Assembly: GCF_019175385.1 (NCBI RefSeq)
Contig: NC_083342.1
Span: forward strand, 117,676,376-117,740,375
Source of the DNA: Lycium barbarum
Taxonomy: Eukaryota > Streptophyta > Magnoliopsida > Solanales > Solanaceae
Length of the DNA: 64,000 nt
Direction: 5' to 3'
A program made the translations under genes and the position numbers. This document shows, piece by piece, positions 49,560 to 62,100 of this stretch; within the stretch, counting starts at the first letter, position 1; the number at the start of each line of letters is the position of its first letter. Under the pieces are notes generated by a model. It did not search any database. It had not been told where the DNA came from and saw only the letters and a list, made by a program, of their open reading frames with translations.

Positions 49560-50760
49560 GCCCCATATTAAAGAGGCCTATAAAAAAAAAATTAAAAAAA
49601 AAAATTTGTTGGCCCCATATATATTAAACAACAACTAATATTAAAAAAAATTGTGTAGGCCCCATATTAAACAGGCCCATAAAAAAATTATAAAAAAAAA
49701 ATTGTGGGCCCACATTAAACACCAACCAGTATTAAAAAAAAAAAAGTGGAACCCACCACATCCAAACTCACGGGAAAAAAAAGTGAACCCCATATTAACA
49801 AAATCAAGCAATATTAAAAAAACAAAGTGAATCCCATATTAAAAAAACAAACAATGTTAAAAAAAATGTGGACCCCATATTAAACACCAACCAGTATTAA
49901 AAAAAAAGGGAGAAGAAAAAAAAGTGAAACCCACCACATCCAAACTCACGGAAAAAAAAAAGTGAACCCCATATTAACAGAATCAAGCAAAAACAATTAT
50001 GGATTCCATATATATTAAACAACTAATATTAAAAAAAATTGTGGGTCACATATTAAACACCAACCAGTATTAAAAAAATTGTGGGCCCCATATATATTAA
50101 ACAAAAACTAATATTAAAAAAAATTGTGGGCCCCATATTAAACACCAACCAGTATTAAAAAAAAAGAACAAAAGTGGAACCCACCACATCCAAACACACA
50201 GGAAAAAAAGTGGACCCCATATTAACAAAATCAAGCAATATTTAAAAAAAAGTGAATCCCATATTAAAAAAATAAACACTGTTAAAAAAAATTGTGAGCC
50301 CCATATTAAACACCAACCAGTATTAAAAAAAAAAAAAAAAAAAAAAAAGTGGAACCCACCACATCCAAACTCATAGGAAAAAAAAAAGTGAACGCCATAT
50401 TAACAGAATCAAGCAAAAAGAATTGTGGGCCCCATATATATTAAACAACAACTAATATTTTTAAAAAATGTGGGCCCCATATTAAACACCAGCCAGTATT
50501 AAAAAAAAGTGAAACCCACCACATCCAAACTCACTGGAAAAAAAAAGTGGATCCCATATTAACAAAATCAAGCAATATTAAAAAAAAAAGTGAATCCCAT
50601 ATTTAAAAAATAAACAATGTTAAAAAAAATGTGGGCCCATATTAAACACCAATCAGTATTAAAAAAAAAAAAATGGAACCCACCACATCCAAACACGGGA
50701 AAAAAAAAAGTGGACCCCATATTAACAGAATCAAGCAATATTAAAAAAAAAAGTGAATCC
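49560..50760 (+). repeat. Imperfect tandem array of about 180-bp units
   Basis: Recurring order of short blocks: caccaaccagtattaaaa, ggaacccaccacatccaaac, gaccccatattaacaaaatc, gtgaatcccatattaaaa and acaatgttaaaa, repeated several times with A-run length changes. It is the interior of the Helitron-like composite. Confidence 0.85.
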
Positions 50761-51680
50761 CATATTAATAAAACAAACAATGTTAAAAACCAAATGCTTA
50801 GAAAACCAAGCAATTAAATCAATAATAATGGACTCATTGCCATATGCGTATCAACTCATTAGTGAGAGCAACTGAAATTATTGTACAGCAACATACTTAA
50901 AATAGTTATATATTAAAATAAGATAGAATTTAATTACTTTTTCATTTTTTCCCTACTCTAATAAATGTGAAAAGAGATTAATGTCATAAAATAAAAAATA
51001 ATATTAAATGGAGATCAAATAATTAATAAGCTAAATTAGTGAAATTATAATTCTAATTAATGTTTCCTTAAAAAACCGTGTAAAAAATAACATGACAAGT
51101 AAAATGAGTTAAACAAAAAATATTTACTAAAAACTAAAAAATAGAAGTTCTTCATGGCCCCTATTTAAACACCAACTAGTATTAAAAAAAAAATGTGGAA
51201 CCCACCACATCCAAACTCACGGGAAAAAAAAAGTGAACCTCATATTAACAGAATCAAGCAATATTAAAAAAAAAAAGTTAATCCCATATTAATAAAACAA
51301 ACAATGTTAAAAACCAAATGCTTAGAAAATGAAGCAATTAAATCAATAATGATGGACTCATTGCCACATGCGTATCAACCCATTAGTGGGAGCAAATGAA
51401 ATTATTGTACAGCAATATACTTAAAATACTTATATATTAAAATAAGATAGAATTTAATTACTTCTTCATTTTTTTCTTACTCTAATAAATGTGAACAGAG
51501 ATTAAGGTCATAAAAGAAAAAATAATATTAAATGGAGATCAAATAATTAATAAGGTAAATTAGTGAAATTATAATTCTAATTGACATTTCCTTAAAAAAT
51601 CGTGTAAAAAATAACATGACAAGTAAAATGAGTTAAATAAAAAATATTTACTAAAAATTAAAAAATAGAAGTTCTTTATT
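50700..51680 (+). repeat. Tandem duplication, period about 524 bp
   Basis: The block containing caaatgcttagaaaa at 50791 is repeated at 51315; extended near-identity covers cattgccatatgcgtatcaa and tagaatttaattact. A third, more diverged copy lies at about 52200-52760. Confidence 0.88.
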
Positions 51681-52043
51681 TAGATAAAAAATTAAATTTC
51701 TACTTTGTTTCATCTTAAACATGTAAAATTAATATAATAATTTGAATTAGAATTATCCAAATCAAAATTTGATAAAAAAATTATATGTATTACTTCACTA
51801 TTACTACTATATAGAAGAGCGGTTTATAGAGGCAAGATCGTCGTCCGTGTTCGGTCCTATTTTTTTATTTAAGAGTAAAAAAATCCTTTGTGGTCCCACC
51901 CACTTTTTTATTTAAGGGCAAAAAAATATTGTTTTATACTTTATATTACCAACTCTTCTAAAAAGTAGATAGAAATACTTACTATATTTTTATTTTTCTA
52001 CTATATAGAAGCATCGGTTTACCCATGCTTCGTCGACAGTCAT

Positions 52044-52076
<33 letters not shown>

Positions 52077-52981
52077 AGGACCCCACTCTCCCCAAACTCA
52101 TGAAAAAAAAAAGTGAACCCCACCCTCTCCAAACTCATGAAAAAAAAAGATGGACCCAATATTAAAAAAAAAACGTGCACCCTATATACTAAAAAATCAA
52201 ACAATATTCATGTAATTCCCAAAGTTTCCCCATCAAGTCAATAATAGTGGATTCATTGCCACATGCATACTAACCCATGAGTGAGAGCAAATGAAATTAT
52301 TGCACAGCAAAAAATATGGACCTCATATTATTACTTTTCTTCAAAATATTTAATTGTTGTATTTGTTATTCCGCCATGTAATTTATTTGTTATGTTTACT
52401 AAAATAAATATACTTAAAATATATATATTTAAAAAATAAGACACAATTTAATTACTTTTTTATTTTTATTCTTACTCTAATAAATGTGAAAAGAGATTAA
52501 TATCAAATGAAGATCAAATAATGAATAAGGTAAATTAGTGAAATTATAATTCTAATTCACGTTTCCTTAAAAAACCATGCAAACGACAACATGACAAGTA
52601 AAATAAGGTAAACCGAGAATATTTACCAAAAATTAAAAAATAGCATTTCTTCGTTTAAATAGGAAATTAAGTTCTACTTTATTTCGTTTCAAACATGTAA
52701 AATTAATTTAATAATTTGAATTAGAATTATCCAAATTAAAATTTGATAAAAAGTAATAAGTATTTTACATTTTTAAATTAATTGAATTAAAATTGAAAGT
52801 GCCAACTGATGCTTAAATATTGCTATTATTTTATCTCAAAGAGAGGAAAATAGTTTTCTTTAAACAACTCTTCTCTTTTAAAAAATATTAATAAATTTTC
52901 GTAGCAAACACGAATAAAATAAAGTTTTAGATACGGAGCACAAACTACAATGTTATATTAATCGTATTTTGAACATAGTAC

Positions 52982-53003
52982 ATATATATATATATATATA
53001 TAT
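52982..53003. repeat. (AT)n microsatellite
   Basis: A short AT dinucleotide run just upstream of the Helitron 3' hairpin. Confidence 0.9.
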
Positions 53004-53086
53004 TATTTAAACACAACTACATATACGTAGATACACTATAATTCGAAGTGTTGAGCCCGTGCGCATCACGGGCATAAGCCATCTAG

Positions 53087-55124
53087 TTACAACTATATAT
53101 AAGAGAGAATGAGAGTTTTTTTTTGTAGTCCTCACAGGCTATTTTTGTCATTACAGCCCTTCCATCCCACAATGAAAGAGTGACACATGTTAAGTAGAGT
53201 TTCAACTCTTTAAACTTTCCACGTGGCTAGCTGCTGTAATTGGTGTTTGTCCTACATATCATTTTTTACTTTATTCATTTTATGAAGCCCACTCCCTCAT
53301 GGGCTTTTACAATTAGGTGTGTGGTCCAACTATTTAAGGATCTGTTTTAGGCCCTTATCGGATTACTTTCGGTATATTAATATATGGTATTTTAAGTTTT
53401 TTATTTAATTTAAAATAAATAATATTTTAAATAATCAAGAAGTATTAAATTTTTACATAATAAAAAATTATATTAAATAAATACTATTTAATTACGAATA
53501 ATTTAGTGAAATAAATTTTACTTTTTATAGTGAGTTAAATTCAGAAAAGATGTGTCTAATCTACTAAATTAATAATGCGTAAAACAATAACTGTATTCTG
53601 GGGTGTTTGAATCATGATCAACATTTAAAAATAGACTTAAGTAATGTGTTTATTTTCTATCTCGATTTTAAAACATGACGGAAGCACCTAATGACCTAAT
53701 ATTTGATGATCAACGATTAAATATTCAATTTTATTGTGGATCTCCAAGATTCACAATATTACGGAACAATAATATAAATAAGTTGCATCATTGTTAATGG
53801 TCCTCACATATGCTCCATCGCCGCTCTTGATTTTATTCCCTTTTCTATTTTTATTTTTTTTGGAATTGGCGATTAATAATACCTTACAATACGAATGCTT
53901 CTAGAAAATAATTTCAAACTATTTACTATTTGTTAATAAATGATTCTTGAATCTTAATTTATGGGGAGGATTGTCCAACAACATATAAAGATACTAATTT
54001 CACAATTGATGTCGGACTGGATAAATTAAATAATGAGATGGAGGTATTGATACCATATTACTACTATATATAAGTGAGGATAGTGAATTTTTGTAGTCCT
54101 CACATCCTCACAACACTAATAAGATGCTTACATGTGTCTTCTCTTATTGACTTTTTCTTGCATATTTTCATTTTTCATTTTTTGCTCTCATTTTTTTTTT
54201 TTTTTTTGAGACCACTCCATATCGATTTTGATATTACCAACTTTTTGTGGTCCTCAAATGAATTTATTTTATATTTTTACCCCTAATTAAAGTTTTTATG
54301 ACTTTGTGAATCCTCAAACATTTTGGTAAATTTTAAAAATTTTAGGGACTTTTTTTTATGCCACTAAAAATAATGATGTCATGGAAAAGATTATAGTGAA
54401 CCCCACAAAGCATACTCATATGTATTTGAGTCTTTGGGGAAATATTATTAAACTTGTTTTAAAATATTTTCTTCCTTAAGAATTTATTATAGACACGTAA
54501 AAAATTATCCTGTCATGCAAATTCTATCTTTATTGAATTAACATATTATTCTTATAATACTATTTAGTATTTGTTGATATTGTTTATTGATTATCATTTG
54601 CTATTTTTAGTTTTTATTCGTCTGGTAGACGTAAAATTGTTTTATTTTCTCCTGTAATTTTGTGTCGTACATGCTGGCAAAATAAGTAATTAGAAAAGAT
54701 TTCACTTAAGGTAGAATTAAGTTTAAAATTAAAGTAATAAATACATATAAACTTATATTAATGTTAAATACTTTTAAAATGTAAATTATAGTCCTTTCAT
54801 TTCAATCGAAAAATGAACTTCGAAGCACAATAATAATTAATCAAAATTTACATGCGCACACTTTTAACATAAAACTTATCTAATACTGTAATATCTTATG
54901 GTAAAAAATAAGTTAGCCAATATGGGTTCAATTTGAAGTAAGAAAAATATTTTCTAACTTTCATATACGTTTTTTTACTTTCAAATTTTAGAAGTCTTTT
55001 TAAAGTGTCAAATTAATATTACAAAAATAAAGAAGCAAGAGCAGAAAAAATTTAAAAAATATCTGCAAATTAAATTTTTAATGTCGGTTTGGACCCGGAC
55101 TTAGCACAGGCCAAATGACACTAG
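53087..55124 (+). mobile_element. Second Helitron-like pair, 3' end at 55124
   Basis: Two related 5'-type ends, aactatatataagagagaatg (about 53092) and tactatatataagtgagg (about 54062), are each followed by tttgtagtcctcaca. The 3' end near 55090-55124 (cccggacttagcacagg, spacer, ccaaatgaca then CTAGT) looks like a Helitron terminus with a decayed hairpin. The second start may be nested inside the first element. Non-coding. Confidence 0.6.
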
Positions 55125-55910
55125 TAATACCATATAAGAACTCAAAAGAAGAATGTAGATGGATTTTTCTATATTCATTTATATAGAATATATGTTGTAT
55201 GATATTGTTTTTGATATAAGTAAAAAACTTGATGACACTCGAACAATTTTTTGATGAACTGTAACAAATCAGAAAAAATTCATTATTTTCAATGACACAA
55301 TACCTAAAATCCCACACTCCGTAATTACATAACTATGTAAAGAATCTCACGAATGATAAAAAGACATGGTCTAAATCTGTTTAACCAAACATCGGTTGAA
55401 CTAGGGGTGTTCATGGTTCGGTTTGGGTCAGTTATTGATTAAAACCATAACCAAACCAATTTAGTCGGTTTTTAAATGTACCATAACCAAACCAAATAAA
55501 ATAATAACCACCGGTTTGGTTCGGTTTGATTCGATTTTTCAGTTTATGACTAGCAGCCATGAAACTTATTAGCAAAACATTTAAAAGTTGAAAAAAACAT
55601 GTCTTTTTTAAGGTTCAAACGATAACTTTTGTTTATAGTTTAAGATGGAACATACATCATATAAACCTTTTCACTATTAGTGATGGTGTAGTACTTAAGT
55701 TATCCAAAGTTGCAAAACTATTACATATAGAGCTAAACACTAACTTAGTCGAGGTTGCACCATTTTTATCATCTTAATACACATGCCTGGAAATAAAGTA
55801 GAGCATAGGAGCTTTTAGTTGTTGTTACAAACATACATATTAATTAAACATAAAGACTACCTAAAATTAAAATTAAAATGAAAATATATGAAATAAAAAA
55901 AACTTTGTGT
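55125..55910. other. Intergenic; repeat rich in ggttcggttt
   Basis: Around 55402-55550 is a common Solanaceae repeat beginning aggggtgttcatggttcgg with interspersed ggtttggttcggttt and its complement aaccaaaccaaat. No gene. Confidence 0.55.
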
Positions 55911-56792
55911 AATGATCCGAAACTTTGGGGCAGTACTTGCATTTTGCCCTCAATTCTCCCATTTTATTAAAAAACTTTGTGTAATGATTCCAAATTTCAG
56001 ATGTTTTTCTTTCATTATCCCCAAGGCTAGGGTCTCGACTACAAGAAGTTGTTCTTTTCTGCTTTTTAGGAGGATTACCCGCGGAAGAAGTATTAGGGCA
56101 TTACCATGTGCTTGAGTTACAACAATTGTTGATGTTATTGAAATATCTTCTATAGGAACCTCTAAATCTACAACCTCTGTCATTTTCATATGAAAAATAT
56201 GAAATGCCTCGTTGATCACCATACCTTCAGCAATAAGGTCATGGATAAGGACTTGGAGTTCTTGAACTTGGGTTCCAACAGTTTTACTGTCTGTCATCTT
56301 GTAGTCAAGAAACTTGGCAACCACGAATTTTTTCAAGCATGCATCTTCAGTTTAATACTTCTTTTCGAGTGCAAGCCATAATTCTTTTGAAGTTTTGGCA
56401 GAACTGTAGACATTATACAGATCATCATCTAGTGCACTAAGGATGTATCCTTTGCACAAAAAATCTGCATGCTTCCAAGCCTCAATAATCATAAAGCGCG
56501 GGTTTTCAGGCATTCCCTCTTCAGTAGCAGGAGGATTTTCATTTGTGAACTTCTGCATGCCTAGAGTAGTCAGCCAGAAAAGCATTCTTTGCTGCCATCC
56601 TTTGAAGTTGATACCAGAAAACCTCCCTGGTTTCTCTGCCGGTGCCATCGCGTGTGCAGCAGTTGGACGACTTGACGATGCAACATTTGTCGGCCCAACA
56701 GTAGTGCCAACAGTAGTACCAACAGTAATACCAGCAGTCGCGCCAACAGTTGCAGTTCCACTAGGAGCATTAACATCACTTTCTGTTTCCAT
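55911..56792 (-). pseudogene. Broken copia-type retrotransposon gag
   Basis: An ATG at 56792 opens 146 codons: a low-complexity Val/Gly/Thr-rich start, then the copia gag core KPGRFSGINFKGWQQRMLFW and ALDDDLYNVYSSAKTSKELW...LEKKY. It ends at a TAA (about 56352) where the same frame then continues (ACLKKFVVAKFLDYKM; VQELQVLIHDLIAEGM) to about 55950. The middle of the usual gag (the segment around KLPPxWxDFKNYLKHK) is missing after NEAF, suggesting an internal deletion. No pol follows, so the element is truncated. Confidence 0.8.
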
Positions 56793-58150
56793 TCTTCACT
56801 TCAATAATTGACAAACTGTTTAATAAATGACAAATGAAGCAGAACAGTTAACAGAGAAGATATATATATATATATTATTTTTTTTCCTTTTTTCAGAATC
56901 TGTTTCACGATGAAGTTTTTATGTTCTTCAAATCGCGTCACTGTTATGAACTTTAATAATCCAACGAAGTTTTTATGTTCTTCAAGTTGGACTAGAAAAA
57001 TTCCAACGGAGTAGAAAACCAAAAGGTTTTAGTCTCCAAAACAGAATACAGATTAAAATACATAAGCAGTAATTTCCTTAAGATTGTTAGTAAACTGTAT
57101 TGCAAAAACATTGAAACAGTAAAAAAGTAATTTATGAAAACAAAAAACAAAAACTGGACAGATTCTGCAAAAAGTGTAGAAAACGAAATTAATAGAAATT
57201 GGAAAATAATATGAACAACATATGGAAAACCAAATCGAGCCCACTGAATTCACAGTGTGTCCTTAAGGAAATTATTCCCCTCAATGTACCCGAGGTTTTG
57301 GAATCTTTCCTCCCAGGGTAGAACGATTTACTCACCAAAATAGCGGTACAGCAAATTAAGGTGACTACGAACCACTCGAAGGTAGTATATCACACGAGAG
57401 TTTCAGAAGTGCAGAAAAAGAAGAAGATGATATCAGAAAATTTCGTAAGGAAAAATTCTGAGGATCAACAGAAATATATAGCCTGTTTGGAAAAAGGTTT
57501 GCAACTTTTCAGAAAAGTTTGCAACCTTTCAGAAAAAATCCGTTGGAAAAACGGAGGGAAATGTTTTAAATTAATCCGGGAAAGAAAGAAAACGGGTCGG
57601 GTCGCGGGTTAGGATCTTTGATTGATTAATTAATGAATTAATTAAATAATCATTAATTAATATCAATCAATCAGATCATTTGACCAAATCCAAATCCGAA
57701 TTCGAATCCAAATCCAAATCCAAATCTAAAAACGGATCGGGTCGCGGGTCAGGATCTTTGATTGATTAATTAATTAATTAATTAATAATTAATTAAATTA
57801 AAATTAAAGGAATTTTCAGATCATTTGACCAAATCCAAATCCAAATCCGAAAACGGGTCGGGTCGCGGGTCAGGATCTTTGATTGATTAATCAATTAATT
57901 AATTAAATAATAATTAATTAAATTAAAATTAAAGAAATTTTGGTCCAAAAAGATTATCAATCAATCAGATCATTTGACCGAAGCCGAGCGACGATGACGG
58001 CGCGAGGAGAGACCCTTTTCTTGAACCTTTTAGCAACAAGAAGGAGTGCTTCTACTTTTAAGTAGGAGAACTTTTCTTTCCACTACCTATGAAAGACAAA
58101 TGCTTATTTCATAAAGCAAAAGGGGACAACTCATTTTCCCTCCATTTCCC
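56793..58150 (-). mobile_element. Leader/LTR region of the truncated copia element
   Basis: Upstream (minus strand) of the gag relic. It contains ggacacactgtgaattcagt near 57240-57270, typical of such leaders, and a tandem repeat at about 57590-57975. I could not place TG...CA ends, a primer site or target duplication, so boundaries are approximate. Confidence 0.5.
57590..57975. repeat. Tandem repeat, 3 copies of about 121-140 bp
   Basis: Copies start at cgggtcgggtcgcggg (57594), cggatcgggtcgcggg (57734) and cgggtcgggtcgcggg (57855). Each is followed by aggatctttgattgattaat, ATTA-rich sequence and gatcatttgaccaaatccaa. Confidence 0.88.
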
Positions 58151-58365
58151 ATTCAACCTATCTATTAAACCCAGCAGGACCCTCTTAGAAAATCTTTGGA
58201 TAGTCACCACTATATTGGAAGTTAGCTAACTTAACTTCAGATATAGCTACACTGGTTTCCTTCATTAAAAATGCAGACATTAGTTGATTAACATTTATAA
58301 GATGTAGACAAGGCAATCTTTTTTTCTTTTTAAATGATGTGGCTAGGATATATGATCCCTTCCAC

Positions 58366-58627
58366 CAGGGGTGGAGCCAGAACATTTGATAAGGGGGTTC
58401 AAGAAAAAGGGATTGGATGAAAAAGGGTTGTTACAAAGAATCGAACCCGCAACCATGGGCTCAATAGTAGGCTCCTCAGTCGCTGAGCTGAGTTTTCCAT
58501 TATGTTAAGGGAATGCAACATTAATATTTATACATGAATCAAAAAATTGACCCCATATATATAATGCAATTTTCCGACGAAGGGGGATTCGATTGACACC
58601 CCTTGCACCCTTGTAGTTCCGCCCCAG
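58366..58627. mobile_element. hAT-like MITE with an internal pol III-type B box
   Basis: It begins CAGGGGTGGAGCCAG and ends GTTCCGCCCCAG, imperfect inverted repeats, with a perfect 8-bp target duplication CCTTCCAC (58358-58365 and 58628-58635). The minus strand contains ggttgcgggttcgattc at about 58439-58455, close to a pol III B box, preceded by tcagctcagcgactgagg. No protein coding. Confidence 0.85.
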
Positions 58628-58792
58628 CCTTCCACGTCTTAGTTAGACACTAAACTTCTCCAGGATTGAATTTGTCCCATCTATGAAGGTAACGAATTTA
58701 TAATCTCATATATGTTTCAATATAAAACTTCACAAATATAAAGAAACAGGACTTAACATACGAAATCAAAATGAACAAATAGATTTTAATAC

Positions 58793-59085
58793 CTGGAGAT
58801 TACTTGCGACATCCTCTATTGTAAGTGCTGCAACATTCACCAAGTCAAAGATACTTTTAGGGACAATTTCTGCAGCAGAAACACGATTTAATTAGTCAAC
58901 TAACATGAGAACATCCATAATAAAGATGGACAAATATTGCCACACTAATGCCAAAAAACTCATTTCGATGTAAATGACTGTTGCAGAAAACTTCATATGA
59001 AGTGCAATAGACCAAACAACACAAGGTTTCTTCTGAGTTGCTGGATCTTCGTTTTCCATTTTCACCGCTTCCATACTCTTCATCC
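58793..59085 (-). pseudogene. Relic of a type-B response regulator GARP (MYB-like) DNA-binding domain
   Basis: Exon B (58869-58793, 77 bp, acceptor ctgcag, donor |gtatta) encodes EIVPKSIFDLVNVAALTIED then VASNLQ, which lines up with the second half of the GARP domain of type-B ARRs (AVPKxIxxLMNVxxLTRENVASHLQ). Upstream on the minus strand, 59085-58988 encodes MENEDPATQKKPCVVWSIAL and HMKF, matching the first half (KKPRVVWSxELHxKF). After HMKF the reading diverges and the expected donor is not evident. Conserved residues are altered (R to C, E to A, H to N in SHLQ). No following KYR exon is found downstream and I found no convincing receiver domain upstream. Most likely a truncated, decayed copy; a divergent live gene cannot be fully excluded. 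Confidence 0.6.
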
Positions 59086-59105
59086 TATCTTTTATTGTTA
59101 AGCTG

Positions 59106-62100
59106 CTGTTTTAATATCTTTTATTGTTAAGCTACCCGTTTTAATTTGCATTACTCAGTTCTCTGTTCCTAGAGTCAACTTTCAATCTCCGAGGAACTCT
59201 AAAAATAATGCAAGAGAAACTATGACTGAACAACTTTCCTCTCTTTTTCAATTGAAAGCCACCAAATATTGACTTTTCCAAGAATGTTATACTAAAACTG
59301 ACCAAATCAACCATTACTTGATCAGTTTTCAAATTTCAATAATGTGTTGAAAAAAAATCATAATTTCAAAACAGAAATAATTTCAAACATAGAGAAGAAA
59401 ACACCTATGCGGAGGTGCATTGCTACTATAGTCTATACATAAGTGAACATGGAGTGTATAAGCATAGCTCTGACTTGTACAAAAAGCATTGTGAATTGTA
59501 CCATGGAGATGGGATATGGGTGGCAACTGAAAAGTTTACCATAAAAGTGCATCTCTCTCGTGAATTAAATCAAACACATTGTGTGAGTGTTACAAACACA
59601 TTTCAGATATTTCTAATGAAAGAATTCCAGAAAGTGCAAATTTAGTTCTACCCACTCCAAAAGCACAAAAAATTCGAGCTAAAACACAATTTGCACAACC
59701 ATAATTTGAAGAAAGGATAAAAGAACACACACCAAGTCTTTCCTGTCAAACTTACATTCAAAATCATATAGAATTCCATACATGCATGTAGAAATTTAGC
59801 AATAAATAAATCAACGTTGAACCAAATATGGAGGAACTCTAAAAATAATGCAAGAGAAAGTTGCAGCTTAATTATTGATATCTGAACAAATAAATAACCC
59901 CAAGTTCATCGACCCAAACACCTAAGAATCCAACAACCATTCATTAGCATTTGAAGGAACAAAAAATTATGAATTACCTGAAAATGTCAGGCTTAACAAA
60001 CGAAAATCAATGTACTAACTGACCCATACCACATAAAAACAAAATGAAGTGGCTTAATTTTCTTGCAAACAGCCATGGGTTATTAAATTGTCATAAACCC
60101 TGGAGACATAACTCAAAACATGAGTTTAGACACTGTCTCAGTGATGGATCAATGTCATCTTTGACAACTTTATAATTGGAATTGTCAATCATATTTATTT
60201 CTTAAAAAATTGATAGGGTCATATTGCATCAGTTCTAACTGTTAAATTATGCAAAATTGTGACATTGATTGAACATCATTAGAAGAAAGTGATCATCGAA
60301 TTAGAGTGTGTGGACCTGTTATTAATCTAATTTAATATAGAGCATATTTAGTCACTGTTTTAATTTGAGCTCCAGGCTTAAGCCGAACATATTTTGAGGG
60401 ACAATATGCTATCTCATTTTAGATAATTAAAATAAATTCCAGTAGAAAGGGACGCATTCAAGGTTTAGATATCTAAATTGAAGAAATGCAATTGCTAAAT
60501 CAGTAATTACTAACAGAGAGTAGTTAAGAAATTCGAATCATTATATTAGTAACAACACCAATAACTCATTAATTCGTCATATAATTTGAAGCTGGAGATA
60601 TGTTATTTAATGTTGTCCAACAGAAGTAAAAAAAAAAATACCTTTTGAGTGACTAAATGACATAACAGAATGTTGTGGTAGACCTGTTGAAAAAGAAATA
60701 CAACAAAATAGTGTTAGTGCTTTCACGAATATGATCAAACACTTTGGATCAAATATTGTCAGCGGTAGTAGTAAAAGTACATATCGTAAGAAAGAATATA
60801 TTAAGCTTCAGAGGAAATAATTAATTATACGAAAAAAGTATGACTGTATATGTCTATGCTTTAATAAAGTTATAGGTACAACTACCAAAAGTAATCTCAA
60901 TTACCGGGCATTTTGGAGATAAACTTACTGAGATTTTAACGTTACAGTAAGAATACTAAAAATTGTAGTGTTGGTTTACAAGATATATAATATTTTCCAT
61001 AAATGCACAATTAGAAAGAGAAAAATAAAAATAAGTTGATTTAGGCATACTATCAAACACCTTCAGTGCAGGAAAACCCTGATATAGTACTGACATACAT
61101 GTAAAAATCTAGCAAGAAAATGTCCAAAACAACATACAAAGTACCAGATATCAAACCAAATTCCGTTAGCGGTAACATAGTGCTTTTAAAAAAGGAAAGA
61201 ACATACAAAATCACATCAGAGCAGAACAAAGTAAAACAGATAACAGGAACCAATACTATCAAGTTAAATATGCTTTATATAAAGATAATATGCTTCATAT
61301 TGTGCGGAACAAAGTTATACTATTACATTGCCAAGTTTGTTAGAAAGAGAAAAGCTGTGAAATTGTTGATGTTCTTCGTTTAAGGGACTACAATCTGGAT
61401 TCAAGAAGCTGTAGTTGGGTGTAGAGATTGCATTTGGGTGTTAACTGGAAAAGAGAAGAGAAAGCATAAGATATTTCAGAATTTGAAAGTTGAATTCACA
61501 CTGAGATCATTAAGTATTCCCTAGATGTCCTACGATTACTACCTCTGTTTGCACATAGTAATAGGAGTGGAAAGCTGGATGTGCAATTATAAATAACAGA
61601 CTAAAGAAATCTCATAGAAAAGAGGACTCACTAAACTTGTCGCCCAATTCCAATCTTCTGCTTAAGAGCGCTAATCCGTTAAAAGAAAAACAAATTAATA
61701 AGTAATAACTATTAATGTAAAAAATTTCAAGGGCATAGTATTGTGTAAAAGAATATGCAGTGACCATAAACAGAATATCTTAACACAAAAAGAGATGTTA
61801 AGTTTTTCATATAGTGCTTTAACTCTAAGTAGCATCTTTTTTTTTTTTAAAATAAAACCAAGTAACTCCGATAGCTTCGTATAATATAACGTAGAACAAC
61901 ACATCGGTAATGTACGATCTTCCATGAACCAGCGATATGAAGGGTTAGGTGGGTCAGTCCCGGGCTGACCCAACCCAATTGATAGGCTTATCCTAAAGCA
62001 CTAAAAAGAAAATTGTCTTTTCGCTCACTTCTCTCTTTATGCGCTTGAAAGAAAACACTTAAAACAACTACTGTAGTAAATAGACTATTACACCACATTA

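Larger units (their letters stand above)
49480..53086 (+). mobile_element. Composite of nested Helitron-like elements, 3' end at 53086
   Basis: The 3' terminus is a textbook Helitron end: perfect 7-bp stem gcccgtg/cacgggc (53055-53061 and 53067-53073), a 9-bp spacer, then CTAG (53083-53086) before T. Three candidate 5' starts of one family (ctattactattatatagaag 49483; ttactactatatagaag about 51800; tctactatatagaagcatcg 51997) are each followed closely by a tcgtcg-rich motif. The interior includes three copies of one about 500-bp segment. No helicase/Rep coding, so non-autonomous. The expected A before the 5' TC is not clear at any start. Confidence 0.75.

Noticed and set aside
50568..50813. 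Minus-strand frames of Phe/Leu-rich peptides resembling membrane proteins
   Set aside because: Produced by poly-A runs in the Helitron-like repeat array.
55912..56115. Plus-strand frame over the gag relic
   Set aside because: Antisense shadow of the copia gag pseudogene.
58185..58385. 66-codon minus-strand frame considered as the exon after the GARP relic
   Set aside because: It does not begin with the expected KYR(L)YLKR sequence, and its start falls in the hAT-like MITE.
60000..60170. Minus-strand fragment YKVVKDDIDPSLRQCLNSCF, briefly reminiscent of pectin methylesterase inhibitor helices
   Set aside because: Too short, closed by a stop, no flanking domain sequence; similarity is within chance.
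61940..61975. Palindrome ggtcagtcccgggctgacc considered as a regulatory site or Helitron hairpin
   Set aside because: No CTAG/CTRR terminus follows, and the wider segment looks like a dispersed Solanaceae repeat.
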